From: Nocardioides pantholopis
GTDB lineage: Bacteria; Actinomycetota; Actinomycetes; Propionibacteriales; Nocardioidaceae
Direction of reading: 5' to 3'
Length of the DNA: 64,000 bases
Assembly (NCBI RefSeq): GCF_003710085.1
Contig: NZ_CP033324.1
Coordinates: forward strand, 3,163,501 to 3,227,500
Shown here: positions 18,318 through 27,309 of the stretch, piece by piece
Position numbering within the stretch: position 1 is the first letter of the stretch
Layout of the letters: each line of letters begins with the position of its first letter
Translations under genes and position numbers: made by a program
Notes under the pieces: generated by a model
The model's database searches: none
Seen by the model: the letters and a program-made list of their open reading frames with translations, nothing else
Told to the model about the DNA's origin: nothing

Positions 18318-19121
18318 ATGCGAGTACTCGTCACCGGCGCGGCCGGCAGCATCGGCCGGGTCGCGGTCCTCGGCCTCACCGCCCGCGGGCACGAGGTCGT
18401 CGCGCTGGACCGGGTCCCCGAGCCCGACGGCCACGAGGGGCGCTTCCACACCGCCGACTGCGCCGACCCCGACGCGGTCGCCGCGGTCTTCGCCGAGGAG
18501 TCCCTCGACGCTGTCGTGCACCTGGCCGGGAACCCCGAGGAGGACGCACTGCCCGCGTCGCTGACCTCGCACGTGGTCACGACCGCGGCGGTCCTCGACG
18601 CGATGGTGGCCCACGACGTACGCCGGATCGTGTACGCCTCCTCCAACCACGCAGTCGGGCGGACCCCGCGCAGCGAGCTCGGCACCGACCTGCTCGGCAC
18701 CGACGTCCGGCCCCGGCCGGACACGTTCTACGGCGTCGCGAAGGTGGCCGCCGAGGCCCTGCTCAGCCTCTACGCCGACCGGTACGGCCTGGACGCCGTC
18801 GCCTGCCGGATCGGGTCGTTCCAGCCGCGGCCGGCCACCGTGCGCCAGCTGTCGACCTGGCTCTCCCCCGACGACTGCGTGCGGATGCTCGACGCCGCAC
18901 TGACCACCACGGCGCCGGGCTACGCGGTCCTCTACGGGATCTCCGCGAACACCCGGGGCTGGTGGGACCTCGAGCCGGGCCGGGCCCTGGGCTACGACCC
19001 GCGCGACGATGCCGAGGCCTTCGCCGCCGAGGTCGCCCCCTCCCCCGAGGACGACTGGGACGCCGCGCACGTCGGCGGCCCCTACGCGACCGCGAGCTAC
19101 GAGCGTCCGGCGCTGCCCTGA
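18318..19121 (+). CDS. NAD-dependent epimerase/dehydratase family protein, uronate-dehydrogenase-like
   Basis: Extended short-chain dehydrogenase of 267 residues. The NAD motif GAAGSIGR is at residues 8-15, an Asp after the second strand (VVALDR) favours NAD, and the catalytic set is YASSN...YGVAK (Ser, Tyr, Lys). The SSNHAVG segment and overall length are typical of uronate dehydrogenases, which oxidise galacturonate or glucuronate to the lactone; that assignment is by resemblance. Start ATG with GGAGGAG 9 bases upstream. It follows hmuO in the same direction with a hairpin between, so a metabolic link to heme use is not implied. Confidence 0.78.
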   Translation: MRVLVTGAAGSIGRVAVLGLTARGHEVVALDRVPEPDGHEGRFHTADCADPDAVAAVFAEESLDAVVHLAGNPEEDALPASLTSHVVTTAAVLDAMVAHDVRRIVYASSNHAVGRTPRSELGTDLLGTDVRPRPDTFYGVAKVAAEALLSLYADRYGLDAVACRIGSFQPRPATVRQLSTWLSPDDCVRMLDAALTTTAPGYAVLYGISANTRGWWDLEPGRALGYDPRDDAEAFAAEVAPSPEDDWDAAHVGGPYATASYERPALP

Positions 19122-19134
19122 GCCGGCCGCACCC

Positions 19135-19165
19135 TTGACCCGGAGCGCACTCCAACCCCCAGACT
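19135..19165 (+). promoter_or_regulatory. MerR-type promoter/operator of the merR gene
   Basis: TTGACC at 19135-19140, then a 19-base spacer carrying the near-palindrome GGAGCGCACTCC (19142-19153), then CAGACT at 19160-19165. A long 19-base spacer with a central dyad is the classic layout of MerR-controlled promoters. The ATG is 37 bases from the start of TTGACC, so the mRNA would be leaderless. Confidence 0.68.
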
Positions 19166-19171
19166 GAGCCG

Positions 19172-19570
19172 ATGGGACCCTTCTCGATCGCCGAGGCGGC
19201 CGCTCGGTCCGGCCTGAGCCCGGACACGCTGCGCTACTACGAGCGTGACGGCCTGCTCCTGGAGACCGTCGGCCGCTCGCCGACCGGCCACCGTCGCTAC
19301 ACCGAGCGCGACCTGCGCTGGATCGAGATGCTCACCCGGCTGCGCGCCACCGGCATGCCGATCCGGGAGGTGCGCCGCTACGCCGACCTGGTCCGCGCCG
19401 GCGACGGCAACGAGGCGGTCCGGCTGGAGCTGCTGCGCGCCCACCGCCGGCAGGTGCTCGCCGAGCTGGCCCGGGTTCAGGAGCACCTGGGCGCGATCGA
19501 CCAGAAGATCGGCATCTACGAGCAGGTCCTCGAGGACGGGCTTGACCTGGAGCGCACTCCAGCGCGTTGA
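19172..19570 (+). CDS. MerR family transcriptional regulator
   Basis: 132 residues. The winged helix-turn-helix is N-terminal ([20 protein letters not shown], then [20 protein letters not shown]). A coiled-coil dimerisation helix follows about residues 80-120. No cysteine or metal-binding loop is present, which argues against a metal sensor. It probably controls itself and the aldo/keto reductase that begins 8 bases after its stop: the same operator sequence stands before both genes with the same spacing. Confidence 0.9.
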   Translation: MGPFSIAEAAARSGLSPDTLRYYERDGLLLETVGRSPTGHRRYTERDLRWIEMLTRLRATGMPIREVRRYADLVRAGDGNEAVRLELLRAHRRQVLAELARVQEHLGAIDQKIGIYEQVLEDGLDLERTPAR

Positions 19571-19572
19571 GT
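19542..19572 (+). promoter_or_regulatory. MerR-type promoter/operator of the aldo/keto reductase
   Basis: TTGACC (19542-19547), then TGGAGCGCACTCCA (19548-19561) in a 19-base spacer, then TTGAGT (19567-19572). It lies within the last codons of merR. As in the merR promoter, the ATG is exactly 37 bases from the start of TTGACC. Confidence 0.66.
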
Positions 19573-19578
19573 GGACCC

Positions 19579-20574
19579 ATGAGCCTTCCCACCCGCACCC
19601 TCGGCACCACCTCCGCCCTTCCGGTCCCGGCCCTCGGCCTGGGCTGCATGGGGATGTCCGACTTCTACGGAACCCCCGACGAGGAGGGCGGCGCGGCCAC
19701 CATCGCGCGCGCCCTCGACCTCGGCGTCACCTTCCTCGACACCTCCGACATGTACGGCCCGTTCACCAACGAGCGCCTCGTCGGCCGCGCGATCGCCGGT
19801 CGCCGCGACGAGGTCCAGCTGGCCACGAAGTTCGGCATCGTCCGCGACGAGGACGGCACCCGGCGCGGCATCAGCGGCCGCCCCGACTACGTCCGGTCCG
19901 CCTGCGACGCCTCGCTCCAGCGGCTCGGCGTGGACCACGTCGACCTCTACTACCAGCACCGCGTCGACCCCGACGTGCCCATCGAGGAGACGGTCGGGGC
20001 GATGGCGGAGCTGGTGAGCGCCGGCAAGGTCCGCCACCTGGGGCTCTCCGAGGCCTCGGCCGCGACCATCCGGCGCGCCCACGCGGTGCACCCGATCACG
20101 GCGCTCCAGAGCGAGTACTCGCTGTTCACCCGCGACCTCGAGGACGAGATCCTGCCGACCCTGCGCGAGCTGGGCATCGGACTGGTGGCCTACTCACCGC
20201 TGGGCCGCGGCCTCCTGACCGGCGCCATCACCTCGGAGTCCGCGCTGGAGGAGAACGACTCGCGCCGCTCGGCCGGCTTCCCCCGGCTCAACGGCGAGGG
20301 GTTGCAGGCGAACCTGCGGCTGGTCGAGCGGGTCCGCGCGCTCGCCGCCGACAAGGGGTGTACGCCGGGGCAGCTGGCGCTGGCCTGGGTCCTCTCCCGG
20401 GGCGAGGACGTCGTGCCGATCCCGGGCACCAAGCGGGTGCGCTACCTGGAGGAGAACGTCGCCGCCGCCGACGTGGTGCTCACCGAGGACGACCAGCGCT
20501 CCCTGGAGGAGGCGGTCCCCCGCGGGGCGGTCACCGGCCAGCGCTACGCGGACATGTCGTCGGTCGAGCTCTGA
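19579..20574 (+). CDS. Aldo/keto reductase
   Basis: NADPH-dependent reductase of carbonyl compounds, 331 residues, in the family often described as AKR13/YakC-like. The TIM-barrel start is [20 protein letters not shown]. The catalytic tetrad is visible: Asp and Tyr in [10 protein letters not shown], Lys in LATKFG, and His in YYQHRVD. The NADPH-binding C-terminal segment reads [22 protein letters not shown] at 19579 was chosen because it sits 37 bases from the MerR-type -35; a TTG at 19567 would overlap the merR stop. It may detoxify reactive aldehydes under MerR control. Its end overlaps the convergent SRPBCC gene by 31 bases. Confidence 0.9.
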   Translation: MSLPTRTLGTTSALPVPALGLGCMGMSDFYGTPDEEGGAATIARALDLGVTFLDTSDMYGPFTNERLVGRAIAGRRDEVQLATKFGIVRDEDGTRRGISGRPDYVRSACDASLQRLGVDHVDLYYQHRVDPDVPIEETVGAMAELVSAGKVRHLGLSEASAATIRRAHAVHPITALQSEYSLFTRDLEDEILPTLRELGIGLVAYSPLGRGLLTGAITSESALEENDSRRSAGFPRLNGEGLQANLRLVERVRALAADKGCTPGQLALAWVLSRGEDVVPIPGTKRVRYLEENVAAADVVLTEDDQRSLEEAVPRGAVTGQRYADMSSVEL

Positions 20575-21011
20575 GCGGGCCCGGCCTCCAGCGCCGCGCG
20601 CATCCCGTCGCGGCAGCCGCGCATCATCCGGTCGTGGTTCCAGGCCAGGACCGGGCGCGCGACGCTGGAGGCCAGCCCGAGCAGGCCGGCGATCTCCACC
20701 TCCTGCTCGAAGTCGAGCCGGGTGCCGCCGTCCTCGGGGGTGACCCGGAACCGGACAGTCCCGGCCAGGTCTCCGGTCACCTCGACCGCCAGCACCGGCA
20801 GCTCCCGGGTGACTGCATGCAGCACCAGGTCGAGGGTGTAGGGCAGCACCGAGCGGCACAGCACCCGCGCGTCGTCCGGGCCCAGGCTGGCGACCGCCAC
20901 GACCTGCGGCCACCACCGCGGATAGCGCTCGAGGTCGACGACAAGGTCGCGCACCGCCTCCGGCGTCGCGGCGACCGACCACGTGTCGCGGAACGTGTAG
21001 TGGGCCTTCAT
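20544..21011 (-). CDS. SRPBCC (START/polyketide cyclase-like) family protein
   Basis: 155-residue single-domain protein with the helix-grip lipid-binding fold. The N-terminal [20 protein letters not shown], then [13 protein letters not shown], is the typical opening of polyketide cyclase/dehydrase and coenzyme-Q-binding relatives. The long C-terminal helix starts around [19 protein letters not shown]. It has no catalytic motif that I can name; ligand unknown. The last 31 bases overlap the end of the aldo/keto reductase on the other strand. ATG at 21011 begins the domain directly; upstream in-frame starts lie within the divergent phosphomutase gene. Confidence 0.78.
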   Translation of the reverse strand: MKAHYTFRDTWSVAATPEAVRDLVVDLERYPRWWPQVVAVASLGPDDARVLCRSVLPYTLDLVLHAVTRELPVLAVEVTGDLAGTVRFRVTPEDGGTRLDFEQEVEIAGLLGLASSVARPVLAWNHDRMMRGCRDGMRAALEAGPAQSSTDDMSA

Positions 21012-21090
21012 GTCCCCATCATCAGCGGTGGCATCGGCGGTGGCATCGGCGACGGTGGCCACGGCGCCTCGACGGGCTAGCGTGCCCTCC

Positions 21091-22752
21091 ATGACGACCA
21101 CCCCCGAGCTGGACCTGCTCGTCTCGCGCGCCCGCGCCTGGGCGGGCGAGGACCCCGACGACCACACCCGTGCCGAGCTCGAGCGGCTGCTCGACCGGGT
21201 CGCGGCCGGGGACCCGGCCGCCGCCGCCGACGTGGCCGACCGGTTCGCGGGCGACCTCTCCTTCGGGACCGCGGGACTGCGCGGCGCCCTCGGCGCCGGG
21301 TCGAACCGGATGAACCGCGTGGTCGTCACCCGCGCCGCCGCCGGCCTCGCGGCGTACCTCGCCGACACCGGCGCGCGCCGCGGGGCCGCTGTCGTGATCG
21401 GCTACGACGCCCGGCACAACTCCGACGTCTTCGCCCGCGACACCGCCGAGGTGATGACCGGCGCCGGCTTCACGGCGTACCTGATGCCCCGGCCGCTGCC
21501 CACCCCGACCCTGGCCTTCGCGATCCGCGAGCTCGGCTGCGTGGCCGGGGTGATGGTGACCGCGAGCCACAACCCGCCGCAGGACAACGGCTACAAGGTC
21601 TACCTCGGCGACGGCAGCCAGATCGTGGCGCCGGCCGACGCCGAGATCGCGGCCCGCATCGCCGCCGTCGGCCCGCTGGAGACCGTGCCCCGCGGCGGCG
21701 GCGCGACAGTGCTCGACGAGACCATCCTGGACCGCTACCTCGACACGGTCGCGGGCCTGGCCACCGACGGCCCCCGCGACCTCGACATCGTCTACACGCC
21801 CCTGCACGGCGTCGGCGGCACCTCGGTGGTCCAGGTGCTGGAGACCGCGGGCTTCTCGGCGCCCCGGGTGGTCGCGGAGCAGGAGCAGCCCGACCCGGAC
21901 TTCCCGACCGTCGCGTTCCCGAACCCCGAGGAGCCGGGCGCGATGGACCTCGCGCTCGCCCTCGCGCAGCAGCACGGCGCCGACCTGGTCGTGGCCAACG
22001 ACCCGGACGCCGACCGCTGCGCCGCCGCGGTGCCGGGCCCGCACGGGTGGCGGATGCTGCGCGGCGACGAGGTCGGCGCGCTGCTCGCGCACGCGCTGCT
22101 GGGCTCGGGCAAGCAGGGCGTCTACGCGACCAGCATCGTCTCCTCGAGCCTGCTCGGGAAGATGGCCGCCGCCGCGGGCCAGCCGTACGCCGAGACGCTG
22201 ACCGGCTTCAAGTGGATCGGCCGGGTCGACGGCCTGGCGTTCGGCTACGAGGAGGCGCTGGGCTACTGCGTGGACCCCGAGCACGTCCGGGACAAGGACG
22301 GCGTCTCCGCGCTGCTGCTGCTCTGCGAGCTGGCGGCCGCGACCAAGGCGGCGGGCCGCACCCTCGACGACGTCCTCGACGACATCGCCGTCCAGCACGG
22401 CCTGCACGCCACCGACCAGCTCTCGGTGCGGGTCGCCGACCTCGCCGAGATCGGGGCCGCGATGGAGCGGCTCCGCGCGGTCCCGCCGACGTCGCTGGGC
22501 GGCCTGGCCGTCGAGCGGGTCGACGACCTCTCCCGCGGCAGCGCCGACCTGCCCGCCACCGAGGGGCTGCGCTACACCCTCGCCGACGGGGCCCGGGTCG
22601 TGGTGCGCCCCAGCGGCACCGAGCCCAAGCTGAAGTGCTACCTCGAGGTGGTCGTGCCCGTGGGGTCGGACTCCGTGGACGCCGCCCGGATCCACGCCGT
22701 CGGCCGGCTCGACGCGCTGCGCTCCGACGTCAAGGCGGCGGCCGGGATCTGA
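21091..22752 (+). CDS. Phospho-sugar mutase (phosphoglucomutase/phosphomannomutase family)
   Basis: Alpha-D-phosphohexomutase of 553 residues, related to M. tuberculosis PmmB (Rv3308). The substrate may be glucose-1-P, mannose-1-P or, as in phosphopentomutase-like members, ribose/deoxyribose-1-P. The phosphoserine loop is VMVTASHNPPQDNGYKVY near residue 160, the metal-binding loop VVANDPDADRC, the sugar-binding loop GYEEALGY, and the C-terminal phosphate loop RPSGTEPKLKCY. A start at ATG 21091 follows TAGCGT (21078-21083) by seven bases, consistent with a leaderless mRNA. Its neighbourhood of PNP, deoA, deoC and add makes interconversion of pentose-1-phosphates attractive, but sequence alone does not settle specificity. 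Confidence 0.88.
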   Translation: MTTTPELDLLVSRARAWAGEDPDDHTRAELERLLDRVAAGDPAAAADVADRFAGDLSFGTAGLRGALGAGSNRMNRVVVTRAAAGLAAYLADTGARRGAAVVIGYDARHNSDVFARDTAEVMTGAGFTAYLMPRPLPTPTLAFAIRELGCVAGVMVTASHNPPQDNGYKVYLGDGSQIVAPADAEIAARIAAVGPLETVPRGGGATVLDETILDRYLDTVAGLATDGPRDLDIVYTPLHGVGGTSVVQVLETAGFSAPRVVAEQEQPDPDFPTVAFPNPEEPGAMDLALALAQQHGADLVVANDPDADRCAAAVPGPHGWRMLRGDEVGALLAHALLGSGKQGVYATSIVSSSLLGKMAAAAGQPYAETLTGFKWIGRVDGLAFGYEEALGYCVDPEHVRDKDGVSALLLLCELAAATKAAGRTLDDVLDDIAVQHGLHATDQLSVRVADLAEIGAAMERLRAVPPTSLGGLAVERVDDLSRGSADLPATEGLRYTLADGARVVVRPSGTEPKLKCYLEVVVPVGSDSVDAARIHAVGRLDALRSDVKAAAGI

Positions 22753-22778
22753 GCCTCCCGGGGACGGCGGGCAGGACG

Positions 22779-23366
22779 CTACTGCGGCGGCGTGCCGGTC
22801 CCGCGGCCCAGACGGATCGCGGAGACCAGGAAGAAGACGCCGCCGAGCGTGGCGTACCCGGCGAGGGCGGTGAGCGAGGCGTCCGAGCCGCCCGCCATCG
22901 CCACGAAGCCGGCACCCGCGAGGACCGAGATCGCGCCGCTGAGGATCATCGGCCACTGACCGCCCTCCCGGCGCCGGCGACCGGCGACGACCAGCTGCAC
23001 GAGCCCGGCCGCGATCGCCCAGGCGCCCCAGACCCGCAGCACGCCCGGGATCCCCGAGGCAGCGGCGACGGCCAGGCCGACCGCGGTGAGCACGCTCAGC
23101 GCCAGGTTGAGGTACAGCAGGCGGCGCAGCCGCCCGGCGGCGGCCCGGAGGTCGACGATCGCCGCGGCGGCGTCGAATGACGGGTAGAGCACCAGCAGCG
23201 CGGCACTGACCGGGGTGATGGTCGCGCCGGTGACGGCGAGCAGGGCTGCCCAGACGACCGCGAAGCCGAACCGCGCGTAGTAGAGCCGGCGCAGCCGACC
23301 GGGGTGGGTGCCCGCAGGGGTCTCGGGTCCGGCGACGGTGGTGTCCACCGGGGTGTGGCTGGTCAT
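22779..23366 (-). CDS. Hypothetical membrane protein (HdeD/DUF308-like)
   Basis: 195 residues with about six predicted membrane helices in three pairs, the pattern of HdeD/DUF308 proteins. Hydrophobic stretches include FGFAVVWAALLAVTGATITPVSAALLVLYP, LALSVLTAVGLAVAAASG, and MILSGAISVLAGAGFVAMAG. Ends are charged and cytosolic. The ATG at 23366 has GGAGAGG upstream; a start 36 bases earlier would lie over the operator. It is divergent from a TetR gene, and the 18-bp operator sequence occurs once before each of them, so it is very probably that regulator's target. Function unknown; relatives are linked to stress. Confidence 0.72.
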   Translation of the reverse strand: MTSHTPVDTTVAGPETPAGTHPGRLRRLYYARFGFAVVWAALLAVTGATITPVSAALLVLYPSFDAAAAIVDLRAAAGRLRRLLYLNLALSVLTAVGLAVAAASGIPGVLRVWGAWAIAAGLVQLVVAGRRRREGGQWPMILSGAISVLAGAGFVAMAGGSDASLTALAGYATLGGVFFLVSAIRLGRGTGTPPQ

Positions 23367-23404
23367 GAGCTGCCTCTCCGCGCGGCCCCGACGTGGAGCC
23401 AAGT

Positions 23405-23422
23405 AGATAGAACGATCGGTAT
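23405..23422 (-). promoter_or_regulatory. TetR operator 1 (membrane-protein side)
   Basis: AGATAGAACGATCGGTAT. The 12-base core AGAACGATCGGT recurs as an exact inverted copy at 23459-23470; the centre CGATCG is itself palindromic. Over 18 bases the two copies differ at only two positions. Confidence 0.72.
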
Positions 23423-23456
23423 ATCTCGAGCCTGACGCATCGGCGCGACCTTGTCA

Positions 23457-23474
23457 AGACCGATCGTTCTGTCT
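23457..23474 (+). promoter_or_regulatory. TetR operator 2 (tetR side)
   Basis: AGACCGATCGTTCTGTCT, the inverted partner of operator 1, 52 bases away centre to centre. It lies 44 bases before the tetR ATG, so it should autoregulate the repressor. Confidence 0.72.
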
Positions 23475-23517
23475 GCTAATCTGGCGAGCCGGAGACACCG
23501 AGCGAAGGAGCACGTTG

Positions 23518-24093
23518 ATGTCGGAGGCGCGGGCGCGACTGCTCGACACGGCGAGCCGGCTCTTCTACGCCGAGGGGTTGCACTCGGTCGGCATCGACCG
23601 CATCGTCGCGACGGCCCGGGTCACCCGGGCGACGCTGTACCGGCACTTCCCGAGCAAGGACGACCTCGTGGTCGCCTACCTGACCGAGGCCGACCAGGCC
23701 CTCCGCGCGCGGTTGGACGCCGCTCGGGCCGCGGACGCCTCCGTCGACGACATCCTGCGCACCGTGGCCGAGTCCATCGCAGAGGACCTGCGCCGGCCGG
23801 GCTTCCGCGGCTGCGCGTTCCTGAACGCCGCCGCGGAGTACCCCGATCCGGCCCATCCGGTCCACCGGGCCGTCCTGGAGCACCGCGAGTGGTTCCTGAC
23901 CACGATCACCGGGCTCTTCGCCGAGACCGGGAAGCCCGACGCCGAGCCCGCCGGCCGGCACTTCGTCATGCTGCGCGACGGCGCCATGGCCGCCGGCTGC
24001 CTGACCGACCCCGCCCCGGTCGGCGAGACCCTGCTGCGCGGCGTCGAGGGGCTGCTCACCTACCGCAGCCGCGGCGGGCGGGCCGACTCCTAG
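23518..24093 (+). CDS. TetR/AcrR family regulator
   Basis: 191-residue repressor. The N-terminal HTH is in LFYAEGLHSVGIDRIVATAR, then VTRATLYRHFPSKDDLV. The C-terminal domain has GFRGCAFLNAAAEYPDPAHP, the signature of the LmrA/YxaF-like subgroup, whose members sense small aromatic or quinone-type compounds. ATG at 23518 rather than the adjoining TTG at 23515, with GAAGGAG upstream. The two matching operators in the intergenic region point to control of itself and of the divergent membrane protein. Confidence 0.87.
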   Translation: MSEARARLLDTASRLFYAEGLHSVGIDRIVATARVTRATLYRHFPSKDDLVVAYLTEADQALRARLDAARAADASVDDILRTVAESIAEDLRRPGFRGCAFLNAAAEYPDPAHPVHRAVLEHREWFLTTITGLFAETGKPDAEPAGRHFVMLRDGAMAAGCLTDPAPVGETLLRGVEGLLTYRSRGGRADS

Positions 24094-24120
24094 GGGCGCC
24101 TCCCGGGCCGGGTCCGCTGG

Positions 24121-25176
24121 CTAGTGGGTGATCACGACCTTCAGGGCCTTCGTCTGGGCCGCGTTGCTGAACGTCTCGTAGGCGTCGAGGATCTGGTCCA
24201 GCTTGAAGTGGTGCGTCGCGAAGCGCTCCGCCGCGAGCTTGCGCTGCGCGACCAGCTTGAGCAACATCGGCGTGGTCGACGTGCTGACCAGCCCCATGGT
24301 GATCGCGATGTCGGAGATCCACAGGTCCTGAAGGTTCAGCTCGACCGGCCCGCCGTGGACCCCGACGTTGGCGACGGTGCCACCGGGGCGCACGATCTTC
24401 GTGCACGCGTCGAAGGTCGCGGGCACGCCGACGGCCTCGATCGCCACGTCGACGCCCAGCCCGTCGGTCATGGCCATGACCTGCTCGACCCAGTCGTCGG
24501 CCGCACTGTCGACCTGCTCGGTAGCCCCGAAGCTGAGCGCCCGGTCCCGCCGGTTCTCGTCGAGGTCGAGAGCGATCACCCGGGCGGCCCCGTACAACCC
24601 CGCGGTCATCATCGCGGCCAGCCCGACCGGGCCGGCGCCGACGACCGCCACGACGTCACCGGGCTTCACGCGCCCGTAGCGCACCCCGATCTCGAAGCCG
24701 GTCGGCAGGATGTCGGAGAGCATCACGGCCTGCTCGTCAGTGACGCCCTCCGGCACGAGGTAGAGGGAGTTGTCGGCGAACGGGACCCGCACCAGCTCGG
24801 CCTGCGTGCCGTCGATGAGGTGGCCGAAGATCCAGCCGATGCCGCTCGCGCCCTCGTCGGCCAGGCAGTGCGCGTAGAGCCCCTCGTGGCAGTACGAGCA
24901 CGCGCCGCAGGCGCTGACACACGAGATGATCACTCGGTCGCCCACCCCGATCGTGGTGACGGCAGAGCCGACCTCGACGACCGTGCCGACACCCTCGTGG
25001 CCCAGGATCCGCCCGGGTTCGACCGCGGGGACGTCGCCCTTGAGGATGTGCAGGTCGGTGCCGCAGATCGTCGTCGTATCGGTCCGGACGATCACGTCGG
25101 TGGGCTTCTGGAGCGTGGCATCGGGGACGTCGTCCCAGCTCTTGTTGCCGGGACCGTGGTAGACGAGTGCCTTCAT
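24121..25176 (-). CDS. Zinc-dependent alcohol dehydrogenase
   Basis: Medium-chain dehydrogenase of 351 residues. The catalytic zinc site is CGTDLH (Cys near 38) with GHEGVG; the structural zinc is held by four cysteines in CVSACGACSYCHEGLYAHC. The Rossmann motif is GAGPVGLAAMM near residue 173, with an aspartate pair (ALDLDEN) that favours NAD. The DLWISDIAITMG segment and ILGHEGVG are typical of the Adh-like class with broad alcohol/aldehyde range. ATG at 25176, preceded by GGAGGCACCACC. A 149-base gap separates it from the next gene upstream; no operator was recognised. Confidence 0.9.
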   Translation of the reverse strand: MKALVYHGPGNKSWDDVPDATLQKPTDVIVRTDTTTICGTDLHILKGDVPAVEPGRILGHEGVGTVVEVGSAVTTIGVGDRVIISCVSACGACSYCHEGLYAHCLADEGASGIGWIFGHLIDGTQAELVRVPFADNSLYLVPEGVTDEQAVMLSDILPTGFEIGVRYGRVKPGDVVAVVGAGPVGLAAMMTAGLYGAARVIALDLDENRRDRALSFGATEQVDSAADDWVEQVMAMTDGLGVDVAIEAVGVPATFDACTKIVRPGGTVANVGVHGGPVELNLQDLWISDIAITMGLVSTSTTPMLLKLVAQRKLAAERFATHHFKLDQILDAYETFSNAAQTKALKVVITH

Positions 25177-25325
25177 GGTGGTGCCTCCGTGGGGCGTCGG
25201 GGGAGAGTCCCGCGCGGTAGGAGCCGCTCCAGAAGGACCCTTCTCCTTCAAACTAGCCACGCACCCGGACGAACGTCCCCCGCCGAAACGGCCTGTTTCG
25301 TCAGTCGCCTGCGACGCCCGCCCCG

Positions 25326-25922
25326 TCAGACCACGAGGGCGACGACGAAGACCACCAGGCCGAGCAGCAGCAGGCCGAGCTCCACCCAGGCCGGCGTCCG
25401 CCGTACGTCGCGGGCCAGCGCGTCCTGCTCCGGGGTGCCGCGCTTGATGCCGCGGGCGGCCGCCGCGTCGGCGGCCAGCCGCCGGATCCGGTCCTCGACG
25501 AACGCCGGGTAGGACGCGGTCGGCTCCGGCTTGGTAGCCGCCCGGTCGCCCTTGCGCAACTGGCGCATGGTCTGGCCGACGACCGGGGAGACGTAGCGCT
25601 TCCCGCCCGCGCGGACGGCTGTGAACTGGCGCACCGCCACCTCCTCGATGGCGGCCAGCGGGATCTCGGTCGTCTCGAGCATGTTGCGCATCACCAGGGT
25701 CTCGCTGGTCACGGCCAGTCCCGGGCGCAGCACCGCCGACCACACCAGCACGCCGCCCACCACGGCGCCCACCACCACGGCGAGGTCCAGGCCGTCGCGC
25801 AGGCCGACGACGACCACGACCGCCGCCAGCAGGAGTCCGAGCACGCCCACCACCCGCCCGCTGGTCGGGCGGAACCGCTCGACCACCTCGGACGGACGAC
25901 GCTCGCCGGGGGCGGGAGCCAA
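25326..25922 (-). CDS. PH-domain-like membrane protein
   Basis: 198 residues. Two N-terminal membrane helices ([18 protein letters not shown] and [19 protein letters not shown]) are followed by a bacterial PH-like segment ([41 protein letters not shown]), a charged helix, and a C-terminal helix [19 protein letters not shown]. It resembles the PH domain-containing proteins common in actinobacteria; biochemical role unknown. A TTG at 25922 was chosen because AGGAGGT lies 5 bases upstream. Divergent from deoC. Confidence 0.7.
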   Translation of the reverse strand: MAPAPGERRPSEVVERFRPTSGRVVGVLGLLLAAVVVVVGLRDGLDLAVVVGAVVGGVLVWSAVLRPGLAVTSETLVMRNMLETTEIPLAAIEEVAVRQFTAVRAGGKRYVSPVVGQTMRQLRKGDRAATKPEPTASYPAFVEDRIRRLAADAAAARGIKRGTPEQDALARDVRRTPAWVELGLLLLGLVVFVVALVV

Positions 25923-25997
25923 CGGAACCTCCTGGACGCTGGGGGGGTGCTGGTGCGGTTTCTCGGACGGAACGACCGCGAGCCTATGCTGACGCCC

Positions 25998-26678
25998 GTG
26001 ACCGCACCCACCGCCGCCGAGGTCGCCCGCGCGATCGACCACACCCTCCTGAAGCCGGAGGCGACCCACGCCGACGTGGCCGCCCTGGTCGCCGAGGCCG
26101 TCGAGCTCGGCACCTACTCGGTGTGCGTCTCCCCCTCGATGCTTCCGGTCGCCGTGCCGGCCGGCAGCGACCTCAAGGTCGCCGCGGTCTGCGGGTTCCC
26201 CAGCGGCAAGCACACCTCCACGGTCAAGGCCACCGAGGCCGCCGAGTCGGTCGCCCGGGGCGCCGACGAGATCGACATGGTCATCGACATCGGTGCGGCC
26301 CGGGAGGGCCGCTTCGACGCCGTCCAGGCCGACATCGCCGCCGTCCGCGCCGCCGCCCCGGCCCCCACCGTGCTGAAGGTGATCATCGAGTCCGCAGCGC
26401 TCTCCGACGAGGAGATCGTCGGCGCCTGCCGGGCCGCCGAGGCCGCCGGCGCCGACTTCGTGAAGACCTCCACCGGCTTCCACCCCGCCGGCGGCGCCAG
26501 CGAGCACGCGGTCCGGCTGATGGCCCAGACCGTCCCGACCCTCCAGGTCAAGGCCTCCGGCGGGGTCCGGACCCTCGAGCAGGCCCAGGCCATGATGGCC
26601 GCCGGCGCCACCCGCCTCGGAGTCTCCGGCTCCCGCGCGCTGCTCGGCGGCGCGGCGCCCGGCGGCTCCGGCTACTGA
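25998..26678 (+). CDS. deoC: Deoxyribose-phosphate aldolase
   Basis: Splits 2-deoxyribose-5-phosphate into acetaldehyde and glyceraldehyde-3-phosphate, the last step of deoxynucleoside catabolism. 226 residues. The class I aldolase lysine that forms the Schiff base is in FVKTSTGF; the proton-relay lysine is in VLKVIIE; the conserved aspartate is in [10 protein letters not shown]. The N-terminal [11 protein letters not shown] is a family signature. GTG at 25998 follows TATGCT (25985-25990) by seven bases, which favours a leaderless start; an ATG at 25986 inside that hexamer is the alternative and adds four residues. It is followed after 3 bases by uridine kinase, an operon of two. Confidence 0.92.
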   Translation: MTAPTAAEVARAIDHTLLKPEATHADVAALVAEAVELGTYSVCVSPSMLPVAVPAGSDLKVAAVCGFPSGKHTSTVKATEAAESVARGADEIDMVIDIGAAREGRFDAVQADIAAVRAAAPAPTVLKVIIESAALSDEEIVGACRAAEAAGADFVKTSTGFHPAGGASEHAVRLMAQTVPTLQVKASGGVRTLEQAQAMMAAGATRLGVSGSRALLGGAAPGGSGY

Positions 26679-26681
26679 CCG

Positions 26682-27305
26682 GTGCGCGCTCGCGCGATCG
26701 TCCTGGCGGGCCCGTCGGGATCGGGCAAGTCCCGCCTCGCCGCCCGCACCGGCCTGCCGGTGCTCCGCCTCGACGACTTCTACAAGGACGCCGGCGACCC
26801 CACGCTCCCCCGGATCGCCGAGGGCGCGAACGCCGGGCTGGTCGACTGGGACCACCTCGACTCCTGGCTGCTCGACGACGCCCTGGCGACCTTGGAGACG
26901 CTGTGCCGCGAGGGCCGGGCCGAGGTCCCGGTCTACGACATCGCGCACGACGGCCGGACCGGCTGGCGCACGCTCGACCTCGACGGGCACCACGTGTTCG
27001 TGGCCGAGGGGATCTTCGCCGAGCACATCGTCAGCGCGGCCTCCAGCCGCGGCCTGGTCGCCGCGGCGTACTGCATCCGGCGGCACCCGCTGGTCACCTT
27101 CTGGCTGCGACTGACCCGGGACCTGCGCGAGCACCGCAAGCCGCCGCTGGTCCTGGTGCGCCGGGGCCTGGACCTGATGCGCGGCGAGCGCCGGGTGGTG
27201 GCGGCCGCGGTGGCGCGGGGCTGCCGGCCGGTGAGCCCCGACGAGGCGTACGCCGAGGTGCGCGCGCTCGCGGACCGGCAGGACCGGCAGGACCGGCAGG
27301 ACTGA
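26682..27305 (+). CDS. Uridine kinase-like P-loop protein
   Basis: 207 residues. The P-loop is AGPSGSGKSRLA (9-20), followed by VLRLDDFYKD, the uridine/phosphoribulokinase-type substrate segment, and DWDHLDSW. The family phosphorylates uridine and cytidine, which suits the nucleoside-salvage context. The C-terminus ends in an exact threefold repeat of DRQ, caused by a 9-base tandem repeat (27273-27299), a slippage-prone tail without obvious role. It starts with GTG 3 bases after deoC and ends 4 bases before the convergent add. Confidence 0.82.
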   Translation: MRARAIVLAGPSGSGKSRLAARTGLPVLRLDDFYKDAGDPTLPRIAEGANAGLVDWDHLDSWLLDDALATLETLCREGRAEVPVYDIAHDGRTGWRTLDLDGHHVFVAEGIFAEHIVSAASSRGLVAAAYCIRRHPLVTFWLRLTRDLREHRKPPLVLVRRGLDLMRGERRVVAAAVARGCRPVSPDEAYAEVRALADRQDRQDRQD

Positions 27306-27309
27306 GCGG

